Source: Mesorhizobium sp. PAMC28654
Lineage (GTDB): Bacteria; Pseudomonadota; Alphaproteobacteria; Rhizobiales; Rhizobiaceae
NCBI RefSeq assembly: GCF_020616515.1
Contig: NZ_CP085135.1
Coordinates: 1,054,001 to 1,118,000 of the forward strand
Direction of reading: 5' to 3'
Length of the DNA: 64,000 nucleotides
A program made the position numbers and the translations under genes. Within the stretch, counting starts at the first letter, position 1; each line of letters opens with the position of its first letter. The notes under the pieces were generated by a model. It was not told the DNA's origin. It ran no database searches and saw only the letters and a list, made by a program, of their open reading frames with translations. Positions 33,991 through 44,262 of this stretch are shown here, piece after piece.

Positions 33991-36900
33991 TCTGCAGCCT
34001 CCTTCGGCGCTTCGGATGCGAGCGGCCCTTCGAGCCAATCGACATTGGCCATCTTGCGGACGACAATGAATTCGTCGCGGTTTGAGCCCACGGTGCCGTA
34101 ATAGTTGAAGCCGTAAGACTGCTGGGCGTAGCCGCCGATCATGTGGGTAGGTTTCAGCACCGTTCTGGTGACCGAGTTGTGGATGCCGCCCCGATTGCCG
34201 GTCATCTCCGATCCTGGCGTGTTCACGATCTTTTCCTGGGCGTGATACATCATCATCATGCCCGGCTTGATGCGTTGGGAGACAACGGCACGCGCCGTGA
34301 GCGCGCCGTTGATGTTGAAGACCTCGACCCAGTCATTGTCGACCAGGCCGGCCGTCTTGGCGTCGGTCTCGGAGATCCACACCACCGGGCCGCCGCGGTT
34401 GAGCGTCAGCATCAGCAGATTGTCCGTATAGGTGGAATGGATGCCCCACTTCTGGTGAGGCGTGATGAAGTTGAGGACGATTTCCTTGTGCCCGTTGGGA
34501 CGGACGTCCTTGATACCCGGGATCGTCTTGAGATCGACTGGCGGCTTCCAGGTGACGAGCCCCTCGCCGAAGGCCCTCATCCACAGGTGATCCTGGTAGA
34601 GCTGCTGGCGGCCGGTCAATGTCCGCCACGGGATCAATTCGTGGACGTTGGTATAGCCGGCGTTGTAGCAGACCTTCTCGCTTTCAATGCCGGACCATGT
34701 CGGTGAAGAGATGATCTTGCGCGGCTGCGCCTGGATATCGCGGAAGCGGATTTTTTCGTCTTCCTTCGGCAAGGCAAGGTGGGCATGTTCTCGGCCGGTG
34801 ATTTCCGACAAGGCTTCCCAGGCCTTGATCGCGACCTCGCCATTGGTCTCCGGCGCCAGCATGAGAATGACCTCGCAAGCGTCGATGTCGGTCTCGATCT
34901 TCGGCAAGCCCTTGCCCGCACCATCGAGATGGACCGCCATTCAGCGCTCCGAGCGCCTCGACTTCGTGCTTGGTGTTCCAGGCGATGCCTTTGCCCCCGT
35001 TGCCGATTTTCGTCATCAACGGCCCCAGCGCCGTGAACTGGGCGTAGAGATTGGGATAGTCGCGGGTTACCAGCGTCACGGACGGCATGGTCTTGCCCGG
35101 GATTGGCTCGACTTCGCCGAGCTTCCAGTCCTTCACGTCGAGGGCCTGGGCCATCTCGGCCGGGCTGTCATGCTGGATCGGAGTGAGAACCACATCCTGC
35201 TCAACGCCTAACACCTCCTGGGATACTTCCGAGAAGGCTTTGGCGAGGCCCTTGTAAATCTCCCAGTCGGAGCGCGACTCCCAGGCAGGATCCACTGCCG
35301 CCGACAGCGGATGGATGAAGGGATGCATGTCGGACGTGTTGAGGTCGTTCTTCTCGTACCAGGTTGCCGTCGGCAGCACGATGTCGGAGTAGACGCAGGT
35401 GGTCGACATGCGGAAGTCGAGCGTGACCAGAAGGTCGAGTTTTCCTTGCGGCGCCGTCTCGTGCCAGACGACTTCGGTATTGCGGACCGCCCCTTCCGCG
35501 CCGAGGTCCTTACCCATCACACCGTGGGTGGTGCCGAGCAAATGTTTGAGGAAATATTCGTGCCCCTTGCCTGATGAGCCGAGGAGATTTGAGCGCCAGA
35601 CGAACATGTTGCGCGGCCAGTTGTCCGGATCGTCGGGATCATGACAGGAGAGTTCCAGTTCACCGGATTTCAGCGCCTTGACCACATAGTCCTTCGGCTC
35701 AAGACCGGCGGCTTCGGCCTTGGCGGCGATCGTCAACGGATTCTGCTTCAGCTGGGGCGCCGAGGGCAGCCAGCCCATACGCTCGGCGCGAACGTTGTAG
35801 TCGATGAAACTCTTGTTCCAGTCTCCTTCGGGCGCGGTCGGCGACAGTATTTCGGCAGCCGTCAGGGTCTCGTAGCGCCACTGGTCGGTCTGCGCATAGA
35901 AGAAGGACGTCGAGTTCATGTGCCGGGGTGGCCGCCGGCTCCAGTCGAGCCCGAACGCAAGCGGTGTCCAGCCCGTCTGCGGGCGGAGTTTTTCCTGTCC
36001 CACGTAATGTGACCAGCCGCCGCCCGATTGACCGATGGCGCCGCAGAAGACCAGGAGATTGATGATCCCCCGGTACGTCATGTCCATGTGGTACCAGTGA
36101 TTCACACCAGCGCCGAGGATGACCATCGAACGGCCGTTGGTTTTTTCCGCGTTAGTGGCAAATTCACGGGCAACCGTGATGATCGCATCGCGCTTTACCC
36201 CGGTAATGCGCTCCGCCCAGGCGGGCGTGAACGGCACGTCCTCGTCATAGCTCTTTGCCGCGTGATCGCCGCCAAAGCCACGATCGAGACCATAATTGGC
36301 CATCATCAGGTCGTGCACGGTGGCAACTGCCACCTTGGAGCCATCGCTCAGCTTGATCCGCCGGATCGGGAGACTGCGGGTGAGGATCTCACCGTGATCG
36401 GTCGAGACAAAATGCTCGGTCGCGCGACCGCCGAAGTAGGGGAAATCGACAGCTGCAATCTCGGCTTTCTTGCCAGCAAGCGTCAGCCTGAGCCGAATGT
36501 CTTGGCCACTGCCGTCCTTTTCCTCGAGATTCCATTTGGCGCCCTCGCCCCAGCGATAGCCTATCGAACCGCGCGGCGAGACGAGCGCATCGGTGGCCTC
36601 GTCGATCGCGACCGTTTTCCATTCCGGATTGTTGCTCTCGCCCAAGCCACCTGCGATCTCCGAGGTCCGCAGGAGCCGTTCGGGAACGAACCGACCATCA
36701 CGCTCCGTGAGGCGCACCAGGAACGGCAGGTCGGTGTATTTGCGGGCGTAATCGTCGAAATACGGGACAGTACGATCAAGGTAGTATTCGCGAAGAATGA
36801 CGTGGCCCATGGCCAGCGCCAGTGCAGCGTCGGTCCCCTGCTTCGGGTTGAGCCAGATGTCGGCAAACTTGGTCGCCTCGGCGTAGTCCGGGCTGACGAC

Positions 36901-37734
36901 GGCGCTCTTGGTGCCCTTGTAACGAACTTCGGTATAGAAGTGCGCGTCGGGCGTCCGTGTTTGCGGGACGTTGGAGCCCCAAACGATGATGAAGCCGGCA
37001 TTGTACCAGTCGGCGCTTTCAGGAACGTCGGTCTGCTCGCCCCAAGTCTGGGGGCTGGCCGGCGGCAAGTCGCAATACCAGTCATAGAAGGACATGCACA
37101 CGCCACCCATCAGCGACAGGTAGCGTGAGCCCGCTGCATACGAGACCATCGACATGGCCGGGATCGGCGAGAAGCCGATGACACGGTCGGGACCATGTGC
37201 CTTTACCGTATAGGCATTGGCCGCCGCGATGAGTTCGTTCACCTCGTCCCAGGTGGCGCGCACGAAGCCACCGTGGCCGCGGATAGAGATGTAGGATTGC
37301 CGCTTGTCAGCATCCTTGACGATCGAGGCCCATGCGGCAACGGGCGGCATCGTGGTGCGGGCGGCCCGCCACAGCTTCAACAGCCGGCCGCGGATCATCG
37401 GGTATTTCACCCGCGCGCCGGAATAGAGATACCAGCTATAGGAGGCACCACGCGCGCAGCCGCGCGGTTCGTGGTTGGGGAGATCGGGCCGCGTGCGTGG
37501 ATAGTCGGTCTGCTGTGTCTCCCAGGTGACGATGCCGCCCTTGACATAAATCTTCCACGAGCAGGAGCCGGTGCAGTTCACGCCATGGGTGGAGCGCACG
37601 ATCTTGTCGTGCTGCCAGCGCTTGCGGTAACCGTCCTCCCAAGAGCGATCCTCGTTGGTGACGATGCCGTGGCCGTCGGAGAAACTGTCGACGGTCTTGC
37701 GAAAAAAGGTTAGCCGGTCGAGAAAATGCGACAT
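33987..37734 (-). CDS. narG: Respiratory nitrate reductase alpha subunit, with a frameshift
   Basis: The molybdenum catalytic subunit reducing nitrate to nitrite. It begins MSHFLDRLTFFR. H-G-V-N-C-T-G-S-C-S-W and a later Cys (RGCARGASY) provide the FS0 [4Fe-4S] ligands. S-A-D-W-Y-N holds the Mo-ligand region. The frame from 37734 is good to about residue 931 (EVEALGALN near 34942). There one extra base shifts it, and the true continuation (AGKGLPKIETDIDA...) lies one frame over, ending at 33987. Joined length is about 1248 residues, exactly that of NarG. All other positions look normal. Confidence 0.93.
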
Positions 37735-37749
37735 TGCTTTTGCCTCTGA

Positions 37750-40488
37750 TTATTCGGCTACGGCCGGTTGGACGGACGCGCCCCGATTGGCACGCTCGAT
37801 GTCGTGAAGAAGGCCGCCCTTGCGGGTGTAGACGGCCCAAGTGATGACGAGGCAGCTGACGTAGAATATCAAGAACCCCCAGAGCGCGGCGCTCGGTCCG
37901 CCCGTCAAGGCGATCGAACTGCCGTAGCTCTTCGGGATGAAGAAGGCGCCGAAGGCTGCGATCGCTGACGTAAAGCCGGTGATGGCGGCGGACTCCTTCT
38001 CCGCCTGCCGACGGCGCGTCTCTGCATCTGCCGTGGGCATTAAGCGGCTCATCTCCTTGGCCATGATCACCGGGATCATCTGGAAGGTGGAGGCATTGCC
38101 GACACCGGTGGCGAAGAACAGCAGTAGGAACGCGGCGAAGAAGCCAAGGAATGCACCAGGTTGATCCTTTATGCCGATGAACCACAAAACCCCTGCTGCA
38201 CCCGCGATCATTAGGACGAAGACCCAGAAGGTGACGCGCGCGCCGCCATATTTGTCCGCCAGCCACCCGGTGCCCGAGCGCGACAGGGCGCCGACAAGCG
38301 GGCCGAGAAAGGCGAACTGAAGTGCGTTGACGTCTGGGAACAACATTTTCGTGAGCAGCGGGAATCCGGCCGAATAGCCAATGAAAGACCCAAAAGTTCC
38401 AGTGTAGAGCCAGCACATGATCCAATTGTGCCGGCGCTGGAAGATCACAGCCTGCTCAGTGAAAGATGCCTTGGCCGAAGCGATGTCGTTCATGCCGAAC
38501 CAGGCCGCAAAAGCCGAGATCGCAATAAACGGCACGAATACGAAGCCGGCATTCTGCAACCATAAGGGCGCCTCGCCCGTCGGTCCCTTGACCATGGCCG
38601 GATCGCCACCGAACCAGCCGAATATCCCGGCGGTGATTGCGAGCGGCACCACGAACTGGACGACGCTGACGCCGAGATTGCCAAGGCCAGCGTTAAGCGC
38701 AAGCGCATTGCCCTTTTCCGCCTTCGGGAAGAAGAAGGAGATGTTGGCCATGGAAGAGGCAAAGTTGCCGCCGCCTAGGCCACAGAGCAACGCGAGCAAG
38801 AGCAGCACTACATACGGCGTGTCTGGATTCTGCACGGCATAGCCGATCCCAACCGCCGGGATGAGGAGGGACCAGGTCGTCAGGGTCGTCCAGAGCCTGC
38901 CGCCAAAGATCGGCACCATGAAGGAATAGAAGATGCGCAGCGTCGCGCCCGAGATTCCGGGCAGAGCCGCAAGCCAGAAGAGCTGGTCCGTGGTGAAGGT
39001 GAAGCCCACGAGCGGCAGCTTGGCGACGACGACCGACCATACCTGCCAGATGGCAAAAGAAAGGAGAAGCGCCGGGATCGAAAGCCACAGGTTGCGCCGT
39101 GCGATGCGGTGGCCGCTTTCACCCCAGAATACCTTGTCCTCCGGTCGCCAGTCCGTCAGAGCACCGCCCGATCGGGGTCCTGTCGCCGGCTTTGGCATGC
39201 CCTGCATTTCGGGGAAAGGCGGGAGCTTGGCGAGGGCTTCGCCAGCGACCCCGCGTTCCATCTGGCGGATGGCGACGTGCATCCACAGCAGCGCACCTGA
39301 GACCAGGACAAAGAGCGCCATGAAGCAGCTCGTCCAGAGGCCAGTCAGGTCAAGCAGCAAACCGAACAGGATCGGCAGCAGGAAGCCGCCGAGGCCGCCG
39401 ATCATGCCGACGAGGCCGCCGACCGAACCGACATGGTCGGGATAGTAGACCGGGATGTGCTTGTAGACGGCGGCCTTGCCGAGGGCCATGAAGAAGCCGA
39501 GCACGAATATCGTGATGACGAAGCCGACGAGGCTCATCTCCAGGTGGAAGGAGGTCGCGCCCTTGAGGCCGTGGACCACGTAGTCGGTCGGCGGATAGGA
39601 CAGGATGAAGGTCGCCACGACCGAAACCAGGAACGTCCAGTAGAGCACGCGGCGCGCGCCAAAGCTGTCGGACAGGTGTCCGCCATAGGCCCGAAAAAGG
39701 CTTGCCGGCACCGAGAAGAAGGCTGCGATCATGCCGGCCGTCTTGATATCGAGGCCGTAGACATTGATGAGATATTGCGGCAGCCAGAGCGCAAGCGCGA
39801 CGAAGGCGCCAAAGACAAAGAAATAATAGAGCGCGAAGCGCCAGATCTGCACATTCTTCAGGGGCTCGAGCTCGAGCCACGCACTTTTCGGCTTGATGCC
39901 GGATCGCCGCCGCTCGACGATAATGGGGTCGTCCTGCGTCGTAAGCCAGAAGATGACGGCCATGACGACCAGGGCTGCTGCCCAGACTTGCGCCACGGTT
40001 TGCCATCCGAAGGCGACGAGCACGAAGGGAGCGAGGAATTTGGTGACCGCGGCGCCGACATTGCCGGCACCAAAGATGCCAAGCGCTGTCCCTTGCCTCT
40101 CCGGCGGGAACCAGCGCGACACATAGGCAACACCAACTGCAAAGGAACCGCCGGCGATGCCGACGCCGAGGGCAGCCACCAGCATTTGTGGATAAGTGTG
40201 GGCATAAGACAGCAGAAAGGTCGCGACGGCGGCGGCGAGCATATTCGCCGTGAAGACGATCCGGCCGCCATAGCGGTCGGTCCAGATGCCAAGCGCGACT
40301 CTGAGCAGAGACCCCGTCAGGATCGGCGTGCCGACGAGCAGGCCGAACTGGGTCTCGCTGAGGCCGAGGTCCTGGCGCATGCGAATGCCGATAATGGAGA
40401 AGATTGTCCAGACGGCGAAGCAGACCGTGAACGCTGCCGTGCTCGCACCCAGGATTTGACTGGACTTCGGATACACAGTCGTTTGCAT
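37750..40488 (-). CDS. narK: Nitrate/nitrite transporter, NarK1-NarK2 fusion
   Basis: 912 residues with two complete 12-helix major-facilitator domains. The first (about 1-410; GIWTDRYGGRIVF loop, R-x-G-T-A-L-G-I-F-G motif) is the NarK1 type thought to be a proton/nitrate symporter. The second (about 460-900) is the NarK2 type nitrate/nitrite antiporter. This fusion is known from Paracoccus. The ATG at 40488 is chosen for AAAGGGG upstream; starts at 40518 or 40575 are possible, but the last would lie inside the Fnr box. It lies 15 bases before narG. Confidence 0.95.
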   Translation of the reverse strand: MQTTVYPKSSQILGASTAAFTVCFAVWTIFSIIGIRMRQDLGLSETQFGLLVGTPILTGSLLRVALGIWTDRYGGRIVFTANMLAAAVATFLLSYAHTYPQMLVAALGVGIAGGSFAVGVAYVSRWFPPERQGTALGIFGAGNVGAAVTKFLAPFVLVAFGWQTVAQVWAAALVVMAVIFWLTTQDDPIIVERRRSGIKPKSAWLELEPLKNVQIWRFALYYFFVFGAFVALALWLPQYLINVYGLDIKTAGMIAAFFSVPASLFRAYGGHLSDSFGARRVLYWTFLVSVVATFILSYPPTDYVVHGLKGATSFHLEMSLVGFVITIFVLGFFMALGKAAVYKHIPVYYPDHVGSVGGLVGMIGGLGGFLLPILFGLLLDLTGLWTSCFMALFVLVSGALLWMHVAIRQMERGVAGEALAKLPPFPEMQGMPKPATGPRSGGALTDWRPEDKVFWGESGHRIARRNLWLSIPALLLSFAIWQVWSVVVAKLPLVGFTFTTDQLFWLAALPGISGATLRIFYSFMVPIFGGRLWTTLTTWSLLIPAVGIGYAVQNPDTPYVVLLLLALLCGLGGGNFASSMANISFFFPKAEKGNALALNAGLGNLGVSVVQFVVPLAITAGIFGWFGGDPAMVKGPTGEAPLWLQNAGFVFVPFIAISAFAAWFGMNDIASAKASFTEQAVIFQRRHNWIMCWLYTGTFGSFIGYSAGFPLLTKMLFPDVNALQFAFLGPLVGALSRSGTGWLADKYGGARVTFWVFVLMIAGAAGVLWFIGIKDQPGAFLGFFAAFLLLFFATGVGNASTFQMIPVIMAKEMSRLMPTADAETRRRQAEKESAAITGFTSAIAAFGAFFIPKSYGSSIALTGGPSAALWGFLIFYVSCLVITWAVYTRKGGLLHDIERANRGASVQPAVAE

Positions 40489-40574
40489 CGTCGACGGCCC
40501 CTTTGACAGTTGGTCCATAGGAGCGGAATCGTGTCCGCCCGAAGCCAAAATGGCCAAGCTAGCGCCCTGCGACA

Positions 40575-40588
40575 TTGATCTAGGTCAA
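40575..40588. promoter_or_regulatory. Fnr/FixK/DNR-type box TTGATCTAGGTCAA
   Basis: Nine of ten consensus positions. It lies 86 bases upstream of the narK start (40488, minus strand) and 71 bases before the divergent regulator gene, so it can control the nar operon and the regulator together. Confidence 0.8.
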
Positions 40589-40658
40589 AGACTGCTGTGA
40601 CTTCTGTCACGAATGATGCGGCAGTGATTGGGAAAGCCTCGATCGAGGAGACAATCTG

Positions 40659-41381
40659 TTGCATGGAATGACGGATAAGGAAGTGGAACCGGAGGCGTTG
40701 CCGCTGTTTCGAGCGCTATCCTCATCCAAGCGAACCGAGCTGCTGCGAAATGCTATGGTCCACGGTGTGGCCTCCGGCACCGTCTTGTTCGAGCAAGGTG
40801 ACGTGCCGAACTTCCAACTCATCGTGCTATCGGGATCAGCCCAATTATTTGGACGATCCACCGAGGGCCGTGAAGTGTTGATCGAGGCCGTTCGGGCCCC
40901 TGACCTCATCATTCCTGCCGCTGTAGTGACGGGTGCACCCTACCTCATGCAGGCACGCGTACCTGAGCCTTCGAGCTTTCTGTTGATTCATGCGGCAGCG
41001 TTTCGCGCAGCGGTCGAGGCAGACCCTTCATTGGCGCATGCGGTAATCGGAAGCCTCGCACAACAGTTCCGACGTATGGTTCGGCAGATCAAGAATCTCA
41101 AGTTGAGAACCGCGACACAGCGTGTCGGATGTTACCTCTTGGCCCTCTCACAGAGACAGCACACTCCAGACAAAGCAGTCCTGCCGTTTGAGAAGATGCT
41201 GATTGCCTCCGAACTTGGTATAACTCGAGAATCCTTTTCGCGTGCATTGTCCAGCCTGAGCAAATCAGGCATTCAAGTCCATGGCCAAATTGTCGTGATT
41301 CATGACGCTCCTCGGTTAGCCGCCGAATGCGGGTACGACCCCGTTACCGACGGGCCAGATACCGATGACTTCGTAGTCTGA
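40659..41381 (+). CDS. Crp/Fnr-family regulator (DNR/NarR/NnrR-like), divergent from narK
   Basis: 240 residues from a TTG start 8 bases after GAGGAG; an inner ATG at 40668 is an alternative. No N-terminal cysteines, so no Fe-S cluster. The effector barrel runs from about residue 20 to 125. The C-terminal HTH is LIASELGITRESFSRALSSL with E-x2-S-R. By position it resembles NarR/DNR, which activate nar genes in response to nitrate/nitrite or NO. The signal it senses cannot be read from the sequence. Confidence 0.85.
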   Translation: MHGMTDKEVEPEALPLFRALSSSKRTELLRNAMVHGVASGTVLFEQGDVPNFQLIVLSGSAQLFGRSTEGREVLIEAVRAPDLIIPAAVVTGAPYLMQARVPEPSSFLLIHAAAFRAAVEADPSLAHAVIGSLAQQFRRMVRQIKNLKLRTATQRVGCYLLALSQRQHTPDKAVLPFEKMLIASELGITRESFSRALSSLSKSGIQVHGQIVVIHDAPRLAAECGYDPVTDGPDTDDFVV

Positions 41382-41413
41382 TTGACCGAAGTCGCGGCAA
41401 TCACTGCTTTTGG

Positions 41414-41427
41414 TTGATCCAAGTCAA
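41414..41427. promoter_or_regulatory. Fnr/FixK/DNR-type box TTGATCCAAGTCAA
   Basis: Nine of ten consensus positions. It lies 54 bases before the start of the tiny membrane-protein gene at 41482, a spacing matching a class II activator site. Confidence 0.72.
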
Positions 41428-41481
41428 CGCCTGTCCGTCACTCTTGCCGTCACCTCAACCAGTTGAGGAAGGAGAACAGGT

Positions 41482-41658
41482 GTGCCAACGGACAGCTCGA
41501 CGATCACCATCCTAGTGTTGGATGTCTTCGCCTTCCTCGCTGTGCTGGCGTACGCCTCTTTCGAATCGCGTCATAAGTCACGCAAACAGCGCCATGCGCC
41601 GATCAAAACGGATTTGGACGAGAAACCTCGCCAGAATTCAATCAAGCCGAAAGCCTGA
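41482..41658 (+). CDS. Small single-helix membrane protein, 58 aa, Fnr-box driven
   Basis: GTG start after AGGAAGGAGAAC, an excellent ribosome binding site. It encodes V-P-T-D-S-S then a hydrophobic helix (ITILVLDVFAFLAVLAYASF) and a basic, hydrophilic tail (KSRKQRHAPIKTDLDEKPRQ). Not recognised. The upstream box at 41414 and the adjacent nar regulator suggest an anaerobic function, perhaps a small subunit or regulator of a membrane complex. The 700 bases after it (41659-42359) hold no supported gene. Confidence 0.6.
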   Translation: MPTDSSTITILVLDVFAFLAVLAYASFESRHKSRKQRHAPIKTDLDEKPRQNSIKPKA

Positions 41659-42359
41659 AGCGCCAAATATGAGATGGCGACCTGTTATCAGTGGAATTTT
41701 GAGCACAGGCCCTTGCTCATCCCGATCCTGAATCGGCGGTCCTGCGACGTATGAATGCCTCTTCAATCGTCTGACAGATGGTTGCAGTAGGACACCATCG
41801 AGTTGCGGATGAATGCGCGGCCACTTCCGTGATCGGCGCGATCGGCAGTCAGGGGCTCGGCCAGCGCTTCGGCAGAGAAGCTTTCAGCTGTTTCCTTGGG
41901 ATATGGTTCATCTGCCCGGCAACAGCGCATGTTCCCGCACGGACGAAAATCCGCCCGAAGAGGCTACTGGAACGTGACCCGATCACACGCTTGATACCGC
42001 CGTCGGAGCCTGCAACGGCGGCCTTCTTGCGGTTGAGCGCGATCGGCGGCGAGCAGCTGCAGAGCATTACGAGGGCGCCCGACGGAGATGAGTCGACAAC
42101 TGATACCGCCTAGCGCTCCATCAAACCACGCCGGAGGCTGTCGCGGAGCAACGCCGGGTTCAGCCTGCGTAGGCTAGCCAGGAAAGGATCCGCATCGCGC
42201 GAGCACTCGTCTGCGTGATAGCCGATCAGCGCATTCATGCCGGGATAAGTGGCGCGGCAACGTCGTCGCCTCCCGTTCGCGGATGATCTGCATCAACGGA
42301 GCGAACGGCGCGACTGGTCAATGCGATCTCGGCCAAGCAGGCCGTATCTCAAAGGGTAT

Positions 42360-42632
42360 CTAAAGATTTAGCCTGCATTCCATGAAGAACCCGGCGTTCG
42401 GGCAGAATTCGGCCAGGCCGGCAAAATCGCTGCCACACTCCAGCCACTCGCGGCATTGGCGGTGGAAAGAGCAGCCCAGGCACGTGTTTCGCGCATCCGC
42501 CATCGCCGTTCCGCCGCATTTGCGGGTCGCCACGAGCGGATCGACGCGCATCCGCTCCATGACGAGATCCATGAGCGTGAATTGCCTCCAGACCCTCTCG
42601 GACTGCAACCACTGTCGTTGACCAGACCGCAT
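42360..42632 (-). CDS. DUF6455 family protein (four-Cys type)
   Basis: 90 residues: TLMDLVMERMRVDPLVATRK, then C-G-G-T..., C-L-G-C-S-F-H-R-Q-C-R-E-W-L and F-C-P-N-A-G-F-F-M-E-C. The C-x2-C-x5-C plus late F-C-P-N pattern fits DUF6455, small proteins that may bind metal or Fe-S and recur beside denitrification genes. A second member is at 53261. GGAGATCATC precedes the ATG. The following 380 bases up to the P450 hold nothing convincing. Confidence 0.7.
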   Translation of the reverse strand: MRSGQRQWLQSERVWRQFTLMDLVMERMRVDPLVATRKCGGTAMADARNTCLGCSFHRQCREWLECGSDFAGLAEFCPNAGFFMECRLNL

Positions 42633-43016
42633 GATGATCTCCGTCTGCCGGAGCGACCGTTTATCCCTCGCATTCTATCCGCGAACTTCCTGCGGTTCGA
42701 TGTGTCGCGTCGCCGCGCCCGCGAAAGGCGTGGCCGCTGCCTGGCAATATCGCGGCGTCCTCGCATCCATTCGACAGCAGCTTCGCAATGCTGCTCTTGA
42801 TCAAGATAGTTCTTGCGATCAATATGCTGGCACTCTTCATCACTGCCGATACACTCGGCCCTCAGATTATCCACGTGAGCATTTTTGCCGTGAGGCACTT
42901 ATTGCCTTGTGTCAAAGGCAATGTGCCACATCACTTGGCAAAGCACCGCCTGATGCACCATCAAAAGGCTTGCCGGTTCTGCGGCGTCGCCCCACGCCAA
43001 GCTCGGCGAATTGGAA

Positions 43017-44180
43017 CTACGATATTTGCACGGGCAGCATCGAAAACCCGCTCGCCGGATAGCTCGCGATTACGGGCTGCCGACCGGGCACCAGCGCGAT
43101 TTGCTGGGTCGCTCTCAGCAATTCCTCCATGACGACGCGTAGTTCCAGTCGGGCCAGAAGCGCTCCCGGACAGACATGGATGCCGCCGCCGTAGAGCAGG
43201 TTTTGCGTGGCATCGCGATCGACGCGGAATTCATCGGAGTTGGCAAAGACCGCTTCGTCGCGGTCGGCCGACGCCCACATGAGAGTAATCCACTCGCCGG
43301 CTGCAATCCTGCGTCCGCCGATTTCCACGGGCATGGTCGTCACCCTCCGGTTGGAAATGAGCGGTGCATGTATCCGTAGTATCTCGTCAATGGCGGAGGG
43401 CAGCAGCTGCAAATCCACTCGAAGCTGCTGCTGCACCAGCAGGTTCTCCGCAACATAGTGGCCCAGAATCCCCACGCAGGCGGTTATGGTGCCCAGTTCG
43501 CCGACGGTCCAATTACGCAAGATGCTTACGATCTCCTCGTGGCACAGAGGCCTACCCCCGATCTCTTGCCGGAGCAGATTCGTCGTGATGTCATCTGGCG
43601 CGGCCGCACCGGACTCACGCCGCGCTTCCAGTAATTCGCTGATATAGCCGTCAAACTCGAGCGCGATGGCAGACATTGCATTCGTGTCTCTGACCAAGGT
43701 GGCCTCATGGTTCTTGCGCACCCAAAGGAGCAGCGGCTCATGCAGGCTTGCAGGCCAGCCGAGAAAGGCGCACTGGACATGCACTGCGAATAGCTGGGCA
43801 AGCTGCGTCACTAGATCGATTTCCACGCCCCTTTGCAGACCTGAGACGAGTTTGGCTGAAATCGTCCGGCAAAGCGGTTCGAAACCCTTCACGCGCCCGG
43901 GTTCGAAATGGCGATCGATCAACCGCCGGTATGCAGTATGCTGAGGCGGGTCCATGCCGCTTGGCACCGACAGATGGCTGGAAACGACGCTGCTGAACGT
44001 GTGGTGATCGTCAAGGACCATCACCACGTCCTCATGCCGGAACAGCGACCAGCCGAGATAGTCGCTATACGCCACCGGGCAGCGGCGGCGCATAGCGTCA
44101 TAGGCTTTGATCTGGTTGGAAAGGACCTGATCGGACCGGGGATCCCAATCCGGTTTCGGCTTGTCTGGCGTCGAACTCAT
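43017..44180 (-). CDS. Cytochrome P450
   Basis: 387 residues. The heme-thiolate loop is Y-G-G-G-I-H-V-C-P-G (about 335-344), with E-I-L-R as the helix-K ExxR motif and D-P-P-Q-H-T-A-Y-R-R early. The helix-I region reads VGELGTITACVG and lacks the usual A-G-x-[DE]-T oxygen-activation motif. The ATG at 44180 follows AGGGAATTGCT. An Fnr-type box lies 83-96 bases upstream and nnrS is the preceding gene. Placement suggests a link to nitrogen-oxide metabolism; NO-reducing P450s are known from fungi, but this protein is not shown to be one. Otherwise a monooxygenase. Confidence 0.9.
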   Translation of the reverse strand: MSSTPDKPKPDWDPRSDQVLSNQIKAYDAMRRRCPVAYSDYLGWSLFRHEDVVMVLDDHHTFSSVVSSHLSVPSGMDPPQHTAYRRLIDRHFEPGRVKGFEPLCRTISAKLVSGLQRGVEIDLVTQLAQLFAVHVQCAFLGWPASLHEPLLLWVRKNHEATLVRDTNAMSAIALEFDGYISELLEARRESGAAAPDDITTNLLRQEIGGRPLCHEEIVSILRNWTVGELGTITACVGILGHYVAENLLVQQQLRVDLQLLPSAIDEILRIHAPLISNRRVTTMPVEIGGRRIAAGEWITLMWASADRDEAVFANSDEFRVDRDATQNLLYGGGIHVCPGALLARLELRVVMEELLRATQQIALVPGRQPVIASYPASGFSMLPVQIS

Positions 44181-44262
44181 AGCAATTCCCTGAAAACTTT
44201 CCCGGCACCGCAGTTGCGGCCACAGGGCACACAAATGCTAACCCGGAGCGAGCAGGAGGCCC

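Noticed and set aside
32905..34101. 398-codon plus-strand frame opposite narH
   Set aside because: Shadow of narH on the opposite strand, without family features.
36028..37128. 366-codon plus-strand frame opposite narG
   Set aside because: Antisense shadow of the NarG frame, composition typical of reversed codons.
39433..40506. 357-codon plus-strand frame opposite narK, rich in Asp/Glu/His
   Set aside because: Antisense of a hydrophobic transporter gene; reversed membrane codons always give charged peptides.
41778..42113. 111-codon frame in the 41.7-42.3 kb stretch
   Set aside because: No start signal, no family, uneven codon use; the stretch is better called gene-free.
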